A stretch of DNA of 64,000 nt, from positions 1 through 64,000 of the forward strand of contig JADHZB010001207.1 in the NCBI GenBank assembly GCA_015657535.1, written 5' to 3'. The notes under the pieces were generated by a model. That model was not told the DNA's origin, made no database searches, and saw nothing but the letters and a program-made list of their open reading frames with translations. Both the position numbers and the translations under genes were made by a program. This document shows positions 22,692 to 37,076 of the stretch, piece by piece (the first letter of the stretch is position 1; each line of letters starts with the position of its first letter). This stretch comes from Nephromyces sp. MM_2019. Its lineage: Eukaryota; Apicomplexa; Aconoidasida; Nephromycida.

Positions 22692-23809
22692 TTTCCAGGC
22701 TGCTGCCTCTACCGGCGACCGAAACGAATCCTCGGCACGTCGCCCGCATAGTGGTATATATGTTTCCCTAAGGGAGACGATTTCTTTGCAGTTGCTTTCG
22801 CAATTCCAAGAGCTCGTGATACCAATTTAGATGAAGTGCAATGCTTGCACGCAATGTTAGTTTGAAACCCGCTAAATCCTTCTGCATGCTAAATATGTTA
22901 GGATAATTGAATTGTGAAGACTGCTAAAACCTATTCCCGCCCCCGGAGCTAAAAATCCATTCATCGCCCCGCTGCAAGCTCCGCACTACGTAAAATTACT
23001 CCTATAACTGTTACAAGGTAACTCACACCCACTTTGTGATCGTATATGAGAGACTGCAAGCGCCGCACGGGTCCAATGTCTCACGCCACGAAGACTTTGA
23101 GATATTTCACAATGTGATTGTGAAATATCTCATCCAACGGTTAATGCTATGTAATAACAAAGTTTAAAGGCAATAAAATGAGTAGCACACATGCGTTTTA
23201 TTTAGTAACTATACATCAGCTTTGAAAAAGTTCATGCAAAGAAACCGGTGCTCACAAATTTACAGTACCATGCCTTATTTTAATACGGCAGTGGGCATCA
23301 AAGTCAGTTGCTTAACGCAAAAACAAAGGGGCTCCAACTAAAGTGGCGCAACCATGAAGCATTAATAATGGTAATGAAACTTTAGAGTATTACGCTCTGG
23401 TTCGAGTTAGAGGACTGCGATCAAAAGTACCAAGCTGAGACTGCACACCAGTGTCCTGGTAAGAAAAATTAATATTAACGTGCTGACGATAGTATAGCGC
23501 CTTAAAAAAAAGTCACTTTAGTATGGATATCGTTACCTAATTGTTGCATCACATGGATGGCAACTATATACAGGGAAATAAAAATATGCTAATCGAAGTT
23601 GCATTACCGTGAAATTGCGACACATCATCAACCGTATCTTACAACGAACGCTGTAACTAAAATTATCGCCTCATGTTAAAATTGAGCGTGACATAGGGTA
23701 CACGCGATAATTCTTAAGCTCCTCGAACTGCCAGTTGCAATTTAGCGAGCTTTTTCAAAGACTGGCTGCTCGGGCATTACACAATGCGCACAAGGTACAT
23801 AAGCAAAAT
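22692..23809. other. Spacer between tRNA genes; perfect hairpin
   Basis: Holds no open frame of note. It includes a 14-bp perfect inverted repeat at 23098-23132 (tgagatatttcaca / atgtgat / tgtgaaatatctca). Confidence 0.5.
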
Positions 23810-23882
23810 TTCCGGCGCCGGGAATCGAACCCGGGTCACGCGGGTGAGAGCCGCGCATCCTAACCGACTAGACTACACCGGA
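23810..23882 (-). tRNA. tRNA-Glu (anticodon CUC)
   Basis: On the minus strand the acceptor stem TCCGGTG (23882-23876) pairs with CGCCGGA (23817-23811) with one G-U. The anticodon arm CGCGG-CTCTCAC-CCGCG gives CUC. The T-arm CCGGG-TTCGATT-CCCGG is canonical. The discriminator is A (23810), no CCA is encoded, and a T-run follows within four bases as terminator. Confidence 0.96.
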
Positions 23883-24603
23883 TGATTACATACATGGTTC
23901 TATTTGTCTAATTATAGTATGTTTGATGCTTTTTGCCTGATGGCCCGCGTTGAAATGCTTTGAGGTATGATATACTACTAGCTCCACAAGGATGTCTTTG
24001 CGCCGCGCAGAAGATTAAACAGTATGTGGAGTGCAAAGTTACTTTCTTCGTGCATGTTGGCGCGGTCAAAAGCCATAGGGCTACAGTGTGAGTGCCCCAT
24101 CCTGTCGTAGGTGATGCGCTAATATGCGCTGAGTTCCTTTGGTTTGCTCGTACAGCTTTTTATTTACGACCGAGGCACGCGGTTGGCACAAGGCAGCCCT
24201 TCTGAAATTACGAAACAATGGGTATCCCGGGAAACAGCACCTTGTTTTGATCTCACAAAAAGCGCTGCATTGCGACATTCCTAATCAGATTCTTTTTTTT
24301 TAATTACAAAACACTATCTGTACTGATCTTTTCCATTTTTTCCGGTCGGTTGATAATCCTGCGGAGTTTGCTTCATGATTTTGTGGGCTTAATATAAGAG
24401 CTGTGCATTTGCTCATTGAAGTGCCATAAGTTACAGAACGGCCGAAAACGCAGGAAGAATGCTTGTAGTAGAAGTCCTATATATTTAAGACTATACTATG
24501 AATGGATGCTAATTGAAGCTTGTAGTCTGCATTTGCGAGGTATCATTTGTGTTACCCAGCAAAGTGAATAGTTTGGTTTATTGCTAATTAGGTAGGTGCA
24601 GGG

Positions 24604-24703
24604 TTTGCCTGTGAATCAGGCAAATTCACGTTTACACGTAAGACTGTAGACTTACGTGGCCAAAGAGGAGCGTAACTGAGCAATACAGCTTCGTGAATGA
24701 AGC
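24604..24703. ncRNA. Cluster of three hairpins, possible structured RNA
   Basis: Three inverted repeats lie within 100 bp: tttgcctg/tgaat/caggcaaa (24604-24624), cacgtaag/actgtaga/cttacgtg (24635-24658) and gcttc/gtgaat/gaagc (about 24686-24701). The loop of the first (gtgaat) can also pair with attcac at 24624-24629, an alternative fold. No RNA family is recognised, and the strand is undetermined. Confidence 0.3.
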
Positions 24704-27700
24704 CACAACTAGACTTCTAGTGAAACCTTGAATATATAGAACTTAGCGCACTCTTTCGTTGGATATACATGCACTTTTTCTAGTTGTACCGCGCGAGATT
24801 CATGTGAGGAGTAGGGAAAACTTTCTTTAGTGTTATAGTACACCCAACAGGTAGAGAAACTGCAGTTGCAGATAATCAAGGAGGGTACGAAGGCCTTGAT
24901 GATCTTGTTTGCTGTTGCTGCTGGTGAATTTGTGTTTATACATGCTGACTGCGTTCAATTGATTTTGCTCAAAATGGCATCACCTTTATCCTCATGAGTT
25001 TTTCATATCGGATGAATAAATGCACAATACAAAAACCCTAAGTAGAAAACTGTATGCGCTCCGCTATCAGAAAAGTAACCGATGCCACTGTGGCAAAGCT
25101 GAGGATCGGCACACAAATTTCACAATTGACAATGGTATGCTAGAGTATTTAAGCCCCAATTGAAGGCTGGAGACCCAAATTAGTCGCCGGTGAGGCAGGG
25201 CTTGCTTGGAATCATGCTCGTGCGACGGAATCAATTTTTTTTTTGGCTGTAGTTCATAAGCGGATTTCGGTCAAAAGATTTAATCTTCCTTGCATGCCAG
25301 GCAACAGGACAATTAGCAGCCAGAATTCATGGCTATACCTTTATTCTTGAAGTGCCAAAAGGATCAACAGTTTCCACTAATGTAAGACTCAAATTTTAGA
25401 AAAAATCCCTCTAGTATCCTTATCTTAATCGCTCGAACATCAATTCTTTATGTAGGATTCCTGCAGTTTGCTTCCAATAGGATTATGCAGCATATGCAGG
25501 GTATCCCGGTTTTTGATAAATGTCTATCGTACAACTCGGGTAATAAAGCAGCTTTGAATTAAGCAGTGATTCGCAAGTATCTTTAGAGATAAGTGGCATA
25601 CAATACAGACACGAATTCTGCAGAGCCCAAATGCTCTGAGCCTGTATATCTGTACTTTCATTGCACAAAAAGCAAAAAAATGGGCCGCAAGAATATCCCA
25701 TAGGTTATTAATTGCTTTAATACCGCATAAAATCACGTGCCTCCTTCTCGTTACCCCAAAATTACAAACTCCCTGAAGTAGTGTAGCAAGCATGTGTACA
25801 ATGTTTAGTGAAATTGGAATATCATACGCATCATTCGTAGAAAAATTGTTTCGCCGCTCATAATCCTTTGGAAGTTCTCAACGTACGTATTCTTGTCACG
25901 GTAATGTAAGATGATCTTGGGCTTGTCGGAATACAAAAGGCAGGCTTGCTTTCTAGACGCTATATTAATTAATGAAGCACTCGCGCTGCTACTTATTACT
26001 TAAATGTAATTTAACTTTGCATGGCTTGAACTAGTTTTACAATTGATATAATCAAGCTAAATGCTGCAGGATTAGTGGTTATGCCTTGGTATGGCAGGTT
26101 ACCACGAGGTTCGCTCATGAAGGAAGTTACGCTTAGTATAGCCTTACTACCATGTTCTGCCGTCTTAATTTCTGCTGGTTTCGTTTGTGGCTACACGGCA
26201 TTACAGAGTGTCTAATTAAGTTAAGCCATATATTCTAAGTTAATCATTCCCTTCTAAATGGCTCTTAATGCATTCTTCACAGTGCGGCATAAAAGCGCTA
26301 GAGTCATACTTCTTGACGCTCGCTTAAAGTCGGCTCCTGTGCATTGACATTGAAAGATACTATCATGCTTGGTGAGGAACTTTCTTATTTTATCATTAAG
26401 AGTCAGTTGCACTGGGATATAAAAAATGCTTTGAACCACTGTAGCTAGCAAGTCGCTAGCAAGGTTGCCATACCTACGTTTAAACTCTTTTAGAAGGTGT
26501 CGTTATACACGTAATCTTTTGTATACAGCATGGGAAACCTAGTCCCGTAAGGCTTAACTGCGAATCTGGTCAACGAGTATCTTTAGCTAGCTTGCTTAAC
26601 CTAGCTGTGGTGAGGATGCTGGGTGGCCATGAGGCTTTGCTTTCAAAGTCTGGGAACCCGGTGGTACATTATCGACGTAGAGTGTGGTCGTAGCCTTATT
26701 TCAGGTCCTGAAGCCACTTGGAACACCACTATGGGCCTGCACAATTCTCTTCCTGGGCTTCTCTCCTTCACGCTACTTTTGTCGAGGCTATGCACCAAAA
26801 CCCCTTGAAAATAAACAATTCGCTCTCAACAAGTACTTAGGACGCAGAAGATACTCTGGCTGAGCTTACTAAATTTCGCACGCTGCCTACCCATCGTGGC
26901 ATTGGAATTTATTATAAGTGTTTTTTGGACCGGCGAGAGCATAGCGCTTGTTACTTTGAGGTCAGCACACCTTAAAAAATACTTGCACACTAAATAATGA
27001 CACAAACTTTCTAAACATTAGCAAATGCCATCATTGGCCCTGCCTTTTTCCGACCACCTGAGAGCTACACAACACTTTCTGCCAAAGCATTATTCGAAGT
27101 TATACACTTGCTAGCAAATATTGAGGTAAACCGCCTTTTTTCACTGCAAAAATACGCGTTAGCGTGCTTTAACTTGCATAAGAATCTGGCAACTAAAAAT
27201 TATTTATTTCGAAAGTATAAAAAAGTACATTGCGTGGTTGTCCCGAAGCGCTTAGGTTCATTTAATGCTTTTACTACACATGCTTTCGGTAGCAAGTCTC
27301 CTACCACAGCTTTTGTAGCTCCTATCGCTATGTTACCTTCCAAAACATAAATAAACTGAGCATCATTACTTCTTGCTACACTTAGTAGGGATTTGTACTA
27401 TCACCAGCTTCCATTAGGTGTTACTTCCAAGCTAGCTTAGGGAAGCATAACGATGTGTGCTGCTACTTACGTGACATTGGATTAAAGTCCACGTAGACGA
27501 TGCTCTATGTGCCGAACTTTTTCACTGCATTTACTGTTGGAGACTTTGTAATTATTTCAGTAAAAAATCATGTAGTTTAATTAGTGCATGGGTTAAAAAA
27601 TCAAACGGTTTGCATACCACTATTATAATCAGGTAGTACATCGCTCGCTGCGCTCTGTTACGCATTGTAAATAAGGTGAATGCCTTATGGCAGTATTCAA

Positions 27701-27818
27701 GCAGTTGCCAAAAAAAATGTAGCACATTCCCAGCACAAGCTCACATGGGGCTGCAAGCGTCAGAATGTTACTAATATTCTTAATAATCAGGAATTGTAAT
27801 CACACGAATAAACAAGCC
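24704..27818. other. 3.1 kb without a supported gene
   Basis: Frames are short and scattered over both strands. I see no tRNA, repeat array or convincing exon. Confidence 0.4.
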
Positions 27819-28650
27819 ATGGCGAATTATTCTCTGCGACCGGTAGTTTTACCACAAGATGGGGACATGGCCACGAAGGTGATCATCAACAATATCCCAC
27901 CCGGTGTTACAGAGGTAAAACAAAAAAAGTACAAGTGGGTTTCCGAAGATGATGGGGGAGTACACCAAGCTTGTCAATTAGTTGCGGATATGAGGACAGG
28001 CGCAGGGGTGTATTATGTGGCAAATGGGATGCACAAGGACCGAATGATTGCGTTTATAAAGTTGGGTAATACGATTGTGCAAGGCCATACGAAGGCAGCT
28101 GAATGCTGCGAGACGCTTGGGTCACTGCTACATATACTAACGACTGATATGAATTTAAGGGAGTTGCAAAGGATTTTTTCTGCGAAATGCGCCGTGAGGA
28201 AAAAAGAGGCCTAACTTGCTACAAGGAAATGGCTTTTTTGCTAATTTTCTACTTCATAAATATAAGCTATTGTATTACTCACTCTCGTGAGTTATAACTT
28301 TATCTATCAGTTTTTCCTAATTTCATAAACTTTATTTCTCATGATTTTTTGCTTAGGAAAGCTTGAAGCGGAGCTTAGAAAAATTTGGAGACCCCAAAGT
28401 ATACGTTCTGGTGCCCGGTTGTGAATACTCTAATGGGTGGGCATGGGTGTCATACAATTCAAAGGAACAAGTAAGCAGTCTGCTTACGGTTTCAGAGCTA
28501 TTAAGCGGTGAAAATAAGGAAGCGCAAAGTGAAGACTCATTTTCCTTAACGGATGACAAAGAAGAGCAAAGCTCCGCTAAGATGAGCGATAGCGGTGAGC
28601 CCCAATCTTTCGAACAAATAGAGGAGGAAAAGGAGGGTTCTGAGTGCTAG
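27819..28650 (+). CDS. Conserved-looking two-exon protein, 222 aa, function unknown
   Basis: Exon 1 (27819-28193, 125 codons) starts at an ATG in the context aagccATGG. Exon 2 (28357-28650) follows a T-rich gcttag acceptor; the donor is GTGAGG after Ala125, phase 0. Without the splice, exon 1 would end four codons later. The N-terminus has KVIINNIPPGVTE, resembling an RNP2 strand of an RRM. Exon 2 has KVYVLVPG and NGWAWVSYNSKEQ, which resembles an RNP1 strand. The two lie too far apart for one classical RRM, so an RNA-binding role is only a guess. The C-terminal 60 residues are Ser/Glu-rich and acidic, probably disordered. Confidence 0.65.
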
Positions 28651-31600
28651 CTATCAGGACCAAGCTATTTCCTAGAGTAACCAAGATCATAAGATTGCCA
28701 GGAGTAATATGCACCTCGATGGCATTCTTCATGCGAGCATGCAGGAAGTATTCAACGCTGAGCAAACATTCCCCTTTCGCCATCCAGCCTGCCTTGGGTT
28801 GGCGTAACTCTGGCCTATGAAGGATATATAAGCTTCCCTGCCAAGACCATCTTTGCAGGCGAGATTATCTGTGCTTCTGATGTAACCTTATGAACTATGG
28901 GATTTGCACTGACCATGCCATGAAAAAAGCAACTATTTATTAGGTAAAAATGTCAAACAGGTTCGAACTTGTGATTTTAGTTTGAGCTAGGCGCATGCAG
29001 TTGAAATTTACAAAAAGTTATTGTATTCATTATTTTTGTGGAAATTGTTTCTCATCTATATTCATGAATTTTGTAGCAAATCATTTTTTTCGTGCTCTTG
29101 TAAGTAGAGCTGGAAAGTCTCCTTGCTCAAAAAAGTCAATATGCTATATTTCGTATGTTTATTTCGATTTTCAACGTCCAAGAACCATAAAGATAAAAAA
29201 AATAATAAATATTGATGCTGCTTAAACCAATCACGGAGGATGGGATACCTTTTAAACACATCATAGAACAGTGGTTCCACAAGTAGCGTTGGTGCATGGT
29301 GTGGTTAAAACTTCTGGACCATAGTGCTATTATGGTTGATAATGTCAATGTCGCGTGCTCACTATTTTGAAAAAACGGAATTTATTTTTCGTTGAAATCC
29401 TTGAATTTTTTACGACGTAGTGCAGACACTATTAAAGCTCGCGTGAAATTGGAATGACTATGCATAAATAAGTACACGAAGCGGGTTGACAATAGATATT
29501 TAAGGCCATCTGCCAGTCATTGCCTTTTTTGCCTCGACTTTTCCACAAAAAGAGCCGCTTTAAATCTTTCCACAAAGCCGTGAAGTATCTAGGTATTACT
29601 TTAAAATCCTTATTTTATCAGGCTAGTGTAACATATAGAAGTTTCGCACACTTCAACAAACTCTTTGGCGGTAGAATCATGCACAAAAACCATGGGGGTG
29701 TATTATGGGGCACCTGTTATTCGTGCGAAGTTACAGATCATAAGGTACTAAGTACGGTAATACACGTAGCCTTTGATGAGGACCTCCCGATCCGCATGTC
29801 CCTCTCTATAATTCATCGACAGGCTTCCTCCTTGTAATTATTTGAACTTCGTGTTTATGCGAGTAATAATTATTACCATTTTCCGACGTTTCGAGTGCTG
29901 ACGGGGAACTTATAGCAGTAATGGAAGCTAAATACAAAGAATATATATCCTTAGCAAATTAGCCGAAAATACTGCTTGTCCTCAAAACTAGAGTTTATGC
30001 CGGAAAAGCAAGGTTATTGTGTCATGGAATCAAAATTTTCGCCATTCAACATGAACCTAAACTTTTTCTCCTCAAAGTTCGAAAACAAAGTTGAACCCAG
30101 GAATTGTCTAAGGGGTACTTTCTATTACGCTTGAAAAAATATTGTGCAATGACATGAAGAACTGCTTTAAACGGGTCCTTAGCTAATAAAATAGGCCGAA
30201 ATTCCGAGCGAAATCAGTACGAAGCGAGAGTTCAACACTAGTAGGCGTACACGAGCAAGTATGTATCACGAAAGCTTGATAAAATATAATCGCTGTTGCG
30301 GAAGCTGCTAATAGTTCGGGGATTTTCAGGGACAGGTATGGCTGTCAAACTTGTCGCCGATCTTTACGGCGACTACGACCGAAGTAATGCTATCCATGTT
30401 TCCATGTCTGCAAAAAAGATCTTATACAATTCTAAGTGTACTGGGATATCTTCCACTAAAGAATAAGTTACTCTTCGCTTTTCTCAAAAAATGCAAGATG
30501 TTCCAAATTCACTCACTGGGTCTACACTGTATTGCGTCTACTACTGTTCTAGAATTCTTTCTTTTCGTAAACATATCCGAAAACTGGGCTATCTGCATGC
30601 TTAAATAACCCCTGAAAAGGTTGAAAGGACAGGATAATATTAGGTAAGGACGCAAGTTTTTGTGTTCATCCCTGCGTTTATTTCACACCTATTGCAAAAA
30701 TTGGGAGCTAAGTACTTTTAGCTGTTTTGTTATGCCAGCGGCAGGTTAGAATATGACATTATTTCTTCTTGCTTATTCGGGGAGAATAGAGAACGTAATA
30801 ATACCCTGTGGCAGACGAGCGACCGGTGAAATATTTTCGACCGCCTTAATGGCAGTGCTATCCCTATATTTGATATTGGGATAGGCGAATGCTTCTATAG
30901 TTTCGTTGGCGTCAAAAAAGATAGGCACCGCAAAAAGATGTCAAAAAGCAGGAAGATTATTTCGTGTAATGCGTCATAAGAGATTCGGCTTACGCATGCA
31001 TCCCCTTACAATAGCCCTAGTGGCGAAAATTGCTTTATAAGGAGGCAGTATGAAAGTTTAATTCTGTCTCGCTAATTATATACTTGATATAGCAAGAGTA
31101 ATGAATGACTTAATATAGTGCTTCCTAGCTTTGCGCACAAAGTGGCTCTCTGCGGTTGAGTAACCGAGCAAGAGCTGAAAATATTTCTGCGTTCGAGAGG
31201 CAAAGATCTCACGTAACATAAAGTAGGGTAACTCAAATTTGTGCAAAATGATTTGATTCAAGGGAAGTATACCCAAAATTACTGCATGACGCCTTCCGAC
31301 TAGCCGTATCCAGAATAAGGTAAGGCTTAGTTTAACAGCATAGAATACAAAAAAGCCGATAAAGTGTGATCCCCACTCGCCTTTTTATATGAAATGAGTG
31401 CCCTTCTAGCCTTTACTTATTTATTGCGCTTACTTTATCGAATTTTTTCTCACTTGATGTTGCTTTCCCAAGGAAAAGAGCGAGCTGCTTCGAGGTCCAT
31501 AAAAATACTGTAAGAAGCCCGCGAACTCGAATATTACTACTGAAATTGGTTTTGAACACACCCGTACACCATGTTTCTGAATGAAAAAAGTTAGCACTTT

Positions 31601-34600
31601 TAGGGTTATTTTGCCGCTGGTTTAGTGAAGCAGTAGAAAATTTTTTTGGCTTCTCATGGGCTGAAAAGCACTATCAACGCTAGGAGCAGCTTCACCGGAA
31701 AAGTTTACATGAATATTGGACGAGTTAGTTTTTTCTGCCTGTTGAGGCATAGATTTTTTGCACTCCGTATTTATATTCTTAACAAATACAGGAATAAGTA
31801 ATTTTTTACAAATGCTCTGGTAATATGCAGCAAGCAGCTTCGTGATATATTTTTGCAATATTACCCGCATAAGCGCCTCATGTTTAATACAAATGTTTTT
31901 TAAGCCTTGTTAAGCATCAAAATGCAAAAAAGATAATCAGAAGCTTGCTCTTCAGATGCACAATGGTTGCCTACACTCAAATGGGACAATAGAATTTCAA
32001 TAATTCCAAAAATTTATTGAATTATTGCACGTCAGATTGTGCAGATTGAGCATGCTTAAGTACTTCAACTTCGAGGCTCGTATTTAATGCGTTAGTGCAA
32101 AGATATATTGGCTTAGGTTGTTATTGATTAAAAGCAAGAAAATATACTCGATTTTTTAGCACTGTGTTATCAAACGGAGTTATCTTGGCCTCCTTGTCGA
32201 TACCTTCGGCTTCCTTCAAGCATTTTATCAAGTAGGAAATAGCTGCAAGTGTTCTCTTAGCTGCAAAAATATTACTTGAATAAAATTCCGTCAGCACAAG
32301 CTTTTCCGTTATGACCAAGCAATTCAAACCATTTTAAAATCTTGGATGGCGAAGAAATTAGCTTAAAAACTTGTTTAGATGAATCTTGTGGGAATGAAGT
32401 CGAAACTATCGATATCCTAGAAACAGTAAAATGTTATCACTGGCGAGGAATTCACAGTTAATTAAGCTACCGCTCAGAAGCCTTGCCATGTAGGCTTACT
32501 TTTGAGATAAATTCATATAGGCACTCGGTCCAAATGCTGCGATCTCGGTCAACTGCTTGAAAAAACATGTTCTCCCTAGAATTGCGTTTTCTGTAATGGC
32601 TGATCATGAACGTATCTTTACGCGAATTATCCGGTAAAACGAGGCTGATGCTGAGAAATGGGATACTTCCCTTGCAAATACGCCCAGATTTATAGCTTGT
32701 TTGATCTTCCCACCATTGCCATTCCCAGTGACCTTCAAAAAAAATTCATAAGCCTTAAGCATATTTTCGGAATAATTATTATTAAGAATACACAATCTTG
32801 TACTTTTGGTCGTTATAAATTTTTGCCTAATAGGTGATAAAAGGCATGCAAGTGCCCTGTTACCCTGCTTGGTTTCCTTTGCAGAATAATAGGTGGCTCT
32901 CCATGCTGAAGAATTATTTTCCAGTCGCATCAGTGGGCCTTCCAACGCCAAAGAATAAAATCTAATCTTTTCGATGTCGCTCAGTTGTTGAAAACTCTAC
33001 AAAAAAGCTATAAGCGCAGATATAACTATGAATCTCTCTCAAAAACTCAGTTTTTGCTAACTTTAGATTAAATTCTACTTTGTTTGACCAATTGAAATTC
33101 ATTAAAGTTTGATGCTATACCACTTTTTTGCGACGAACCAATTTTTCGTTATCTCCATCATCTATAGAATCCATTTGCGCTTTTAAATAGGCTTGCTGGC
33201 TTAGGATGGAGTCCGAAGCAATACACTCTGGGTCAACTATATATGATTAATAATAAAAAAAATTTCTTTATATATTTGTGCTCACAGGTTCACTTAAAAG
33301 CAAAAGAAAGTACCATAGATAGCTTAATGAGTTCTTACTCTTATAAAAGGAGAGCAGGATGCTAGCAGTGTTTTTCCCATCCCTCTTCAGGTTGTATCTG
33401 CAGTGAAAGGCAAACCGTGCATTACTTTTCAGAAAGCAGACAAATCGAGTATGATCCTATCGCACGGGTGGTAAAAAGTGTTGCTGCACTAAATTAAAAA
33501 AAAATCCATACATAATAATTTGTTTTTTTTGTGGAGAAAAGTTTTATGTTCATGACCTCTTTTTTAGCGGAAAATTTTTTTCGAACAGATCCTCTTGGAT
33601 ATTCAGTGTTGCTTCTCCAATGAGCTCATCACTTATATAACCTTTTTTAAATAAAATTAACTGCACACAATCGTCGCATTGACGAACGTGGATCCAAATA
33701 CGGTCTTGAAACTTGATTACTCCACCAAGAGCTTTTTTATCTACAAAATTAAAACAAGATCACCAAGCGCTATATTCATATTTTTAATAATAATGCTAGC
33801 CGACTGTTCAGTACAACTTTCAACAATCTGTATCAATTATTTTCCTTACGAGATAACGCTGATTAAAATTGCTGTAGCAAATTTACTTTTTTGTGGTTGA
33901 GCATGAAAACGACAAAAATACTCAAGTGACCCAATACTATTGAACTGAATGTTTTACCCAGTGATCGCGATTCGGATCTTCCACAAATAATTTTCAGAAA
34001 AAAAGTAAAATTTTTCCTTATTTTTTCACAGTCGTGAGCTTCAATGATCAAATTAAATTTAAGATGATCATGTATTCCCAAAAGGTAGTATGCGTTGCCT
34101 GAGAGTTCATGGATGGTGATGCAGCTGTTGTACATAGTGTAACGAAATATCTGATATATACCGTAACCATTTCACATATAGGTGATTACAGGTACAAATC
34201 ATCAGCAAAGGTGATTTTGTGCCAGCAGCGACATATCTCTTCTGCTAAATAGCATATCAAAAGTAGTAGAAATCAACGAAGAAACCCTTTATTTTTCGTT
34301 GAAAGTACACAAGAATAAGAGTAATTTCCTCTTGTCTCAGTAAGTCCATGACCATGATATTCGATATATCTATCTCATTGTGCATTCACTGTACGAGTTG
34401 ATCCATATTCCATTAAGCACATCTGGTATGCTAATAGCTTGATCTGATTGTGTACCTATTATCTCAAATTCAGAAGGATGGGGTATAGACTTGGATAACC
34501 GTGTGTAGCAGCCGGTTATCCATTGACCGACAAGCTGCTCAACGAACGCACCCCCAAGACTCCCACCACCTCGTATCAATGCCCACATAAGTCTTGACGC

Positions 34601-36931
34601 TTGCTCTTTCTGAAATTAGTCCCTTGAAAAACCTGGAAACGTATTAAAAGTTCTTCTAGAGTGTTTTTGTATTGTTGGCTAAAAAACAAGCTCTATATAG
34701 AAGATGTTCCTTTCATGTCGTTAAAAAAGTGCTCAGTGTAATAAAAGATTATTCCGTGTTTAGACTGCTTACCACGGTATTCACTGGCATCTTTTCGAAA
34801 AGCTTTAGAGTAGCATGCCAAACATAGAAGTTTCCAGCTTATTCTTCAAAAAAGGAGTAACATGATATGTTCTGTATAAACGCATATTGCTTTCTTAAAG
34901 TACGAATCGGACAAATCAGTACTTCGCTGCTGTTCAAGCTTTAATTACCATGATATGCTAGAATGAAAATCAGCGAGGTATGTAACACATCTTAAAATTG
35001 GATGTACCAAATATCTAGTTTACGGTATAATTCTCGAACTGCTATGATCGTTTATAAGTCCTTCTTACAGATGATATGGACCTCCAAGCATTTTCCAATA
35101 AAATAATAAGAACTCGCGTACATAAATCCAGCGGTGAATCTGAGCAATTGTTCTTCATAGTGAAATAAATCGAAGGAGAAGCTGTGAAGTGAAGAATTGT
35201 GTTTTTAACATCAGAAGTGCTTATGTAGAAGCGTACGACATGAATATGATATTATAGTGGTTACAAGTTACTAGCAACTCTTGCTGGAGCCCATTGAAAA
35301 ACAAATATTGTAGAAGCGCACTTCAAGTTACTAAGTAGTTGCTCACTATGGGATTACTCGCAATTCCACATAAATAATAGTGTTGCAATTGATGACAGGT
35401 AATAGGAAAAGGCCAGAAAATGATGTGAAGCTAGCTTCTAGCCTGCCTGGCATGACAGCACCTCATTAAAATCTGTGCATATTCATCTTATTTATTCTTC
35501 TTATGAGTTTAAAGGTAATGAAAAGGATGGACACATACCCTGGTATTCACTTTGAGTACCGGGGTATGCGTTCTCACACTAGCGTGATACTTCTTATATG
35601 AAACCACGCAAAAAATACGAAATAGTACTCTAAAGCGAGCTGAACCTGTAAAAAAACCGAGATAAAAATCACCTCTTCTAACTTTCAGCGCCGTAACAGC
35701 TATACTATGGTTTGAGATAGTGTGTATTTGACGTGGATGTGCCAGCTCTCTACACGGGTCTACCGCATGAATATTTTTTCGGGTAATAGCTTGGATGGAT
35801 TGTTTGAGTATAGTAATACCATACGCGTTCAGCGCTTCGATTGATGCGAATTTGCTTGCAGTCTTACTAACTTTCCAAAGATGTACCTAAGAAATATAAA
35901 CTAGTTTTAAAGAAATCACAGTTGTAGCGCCGCAGATGTTGGAAGGAGCAATTATGCTCTTTAATCTTCAAGTTGATTTTCTCCCAATCCGAAACTCCTT
36001 GGCTTGGGTTAACGAGTTTGTGTAACCGAGATATTCGACTGCCATGATATACCGTCATGAAATTGCATATACCCCCAAAGTACCTTGAAATAGGGTAAAA
36101 AATTGAAGGAAAAAAACACACACCTACTCTTTGAGATTTCTGACATGCTACACGCTAAGATGGCATGCTAGCTGTAGGTAACCTTTGGTGAGACAGGCAT
36201 AATTTAAATCTTCTAGAAATACGCAATAGTGCGTTCTACATCGCCGGAAACTGCAAAGGTCCATATGTTTTCTCAAGAACACAGGAACAACTGGTGTGTT
36301 ATGGACCGTTCTAGCGAGTAAGATGTCGGCATAAAACTGCTGCATATGCAAAGCTTAGCTGTATTTTACCATTTTTGTGTAACAGTCGGAGCGCTGCCTG
36401 CATACGCAGCTAGATGAATTCATATTACTCTAGATACATGTATTCCGGGGATGCCAAAGCGAGTGCATGCATGCTGGCTATCAGGAAGGAAGGTTCGTTA
36501 CCTAGGAATACGAGTACCTGTTGGTAACACACGCACTTAATACCAACGCTTGGTTCTCTTGAAAAGCAAAGTGGAACTTGATAGAGTTTGCTAGAATCTC
36601 GTCTAGCAAAGTTAGTTTGGATATAAAATAATTTTCTCAGACATTTCAAATGGATACTTTTTGTCAGCGTTTCCGTCGTTTTCTCGCTGTTCCAATTAGT
36701 GTCAACGCTACTATTCTGCAGTGCTTCCGGTGAATACAACGAAGTATAATTAAGCTTGCGAAATTCTCATTGGTATCATATGAGGTGGTTTTCTGCTATT
36801 TCTTGGGAATCCATTTTTACTTAACCGCTGTTGAGGTAGTTCATTTGCTGTACGCATATATGACATGTAGGATAAAAGAAATAATCAGGAACAAAAGAAA
36901 TTAATACCAGCGGAGGCATAAACCGAGTAAT
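28651..36931. other. 8.3 kb without a supported gene
   Basis: AT-rich DNA with many stops in all frames. The frames at 29520-29837 (plus) and 34370-34588 (minus) are the most protein-like. The latter starts MWALIRGGGSLGGAFVEQL, Gly-rich then varied. Neither shows a family or a spliced partner. This part may contain decayed genes. Confidence 0.35.
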
Positions 36932-37076
36932 AAACTACAGCATAGTCTAAGTTAAATAGCAAACTAAAGCAAAGTCTAAGCTAAGTGATAAACTAAAGCT
37001 AACCGTAAGCTGAATGACAAACTAAAGGAAACTCTAAGCTAAATGATAAGCTAGAGCGAACTCTAAGCTAATGGTA
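36932..37076. repeat. 29-bp tandem repeat, 5 copies
   Basis: Five copies of a 29-bp unit like aaactaaagcaaagtctaag + ctaagtgat, diverged by a few substitutions each but with no length change. Confidence 0.85.

Noticed and set aside
22450..22749. 99-codon minus-strand frame containing PVGFEPTTFGLQDRRNATM
   Set aside because: It is the antisense of tRNA-Thr; the GFEPTT string is the well-known false translation of the tRNA T-arm.
28960..28985. GGTTCGAACTT, a tRNA B-box look-alike
   Set aside because: No flanking T-stem, anticodon arm or acceptor pairing could be formed on either strand.
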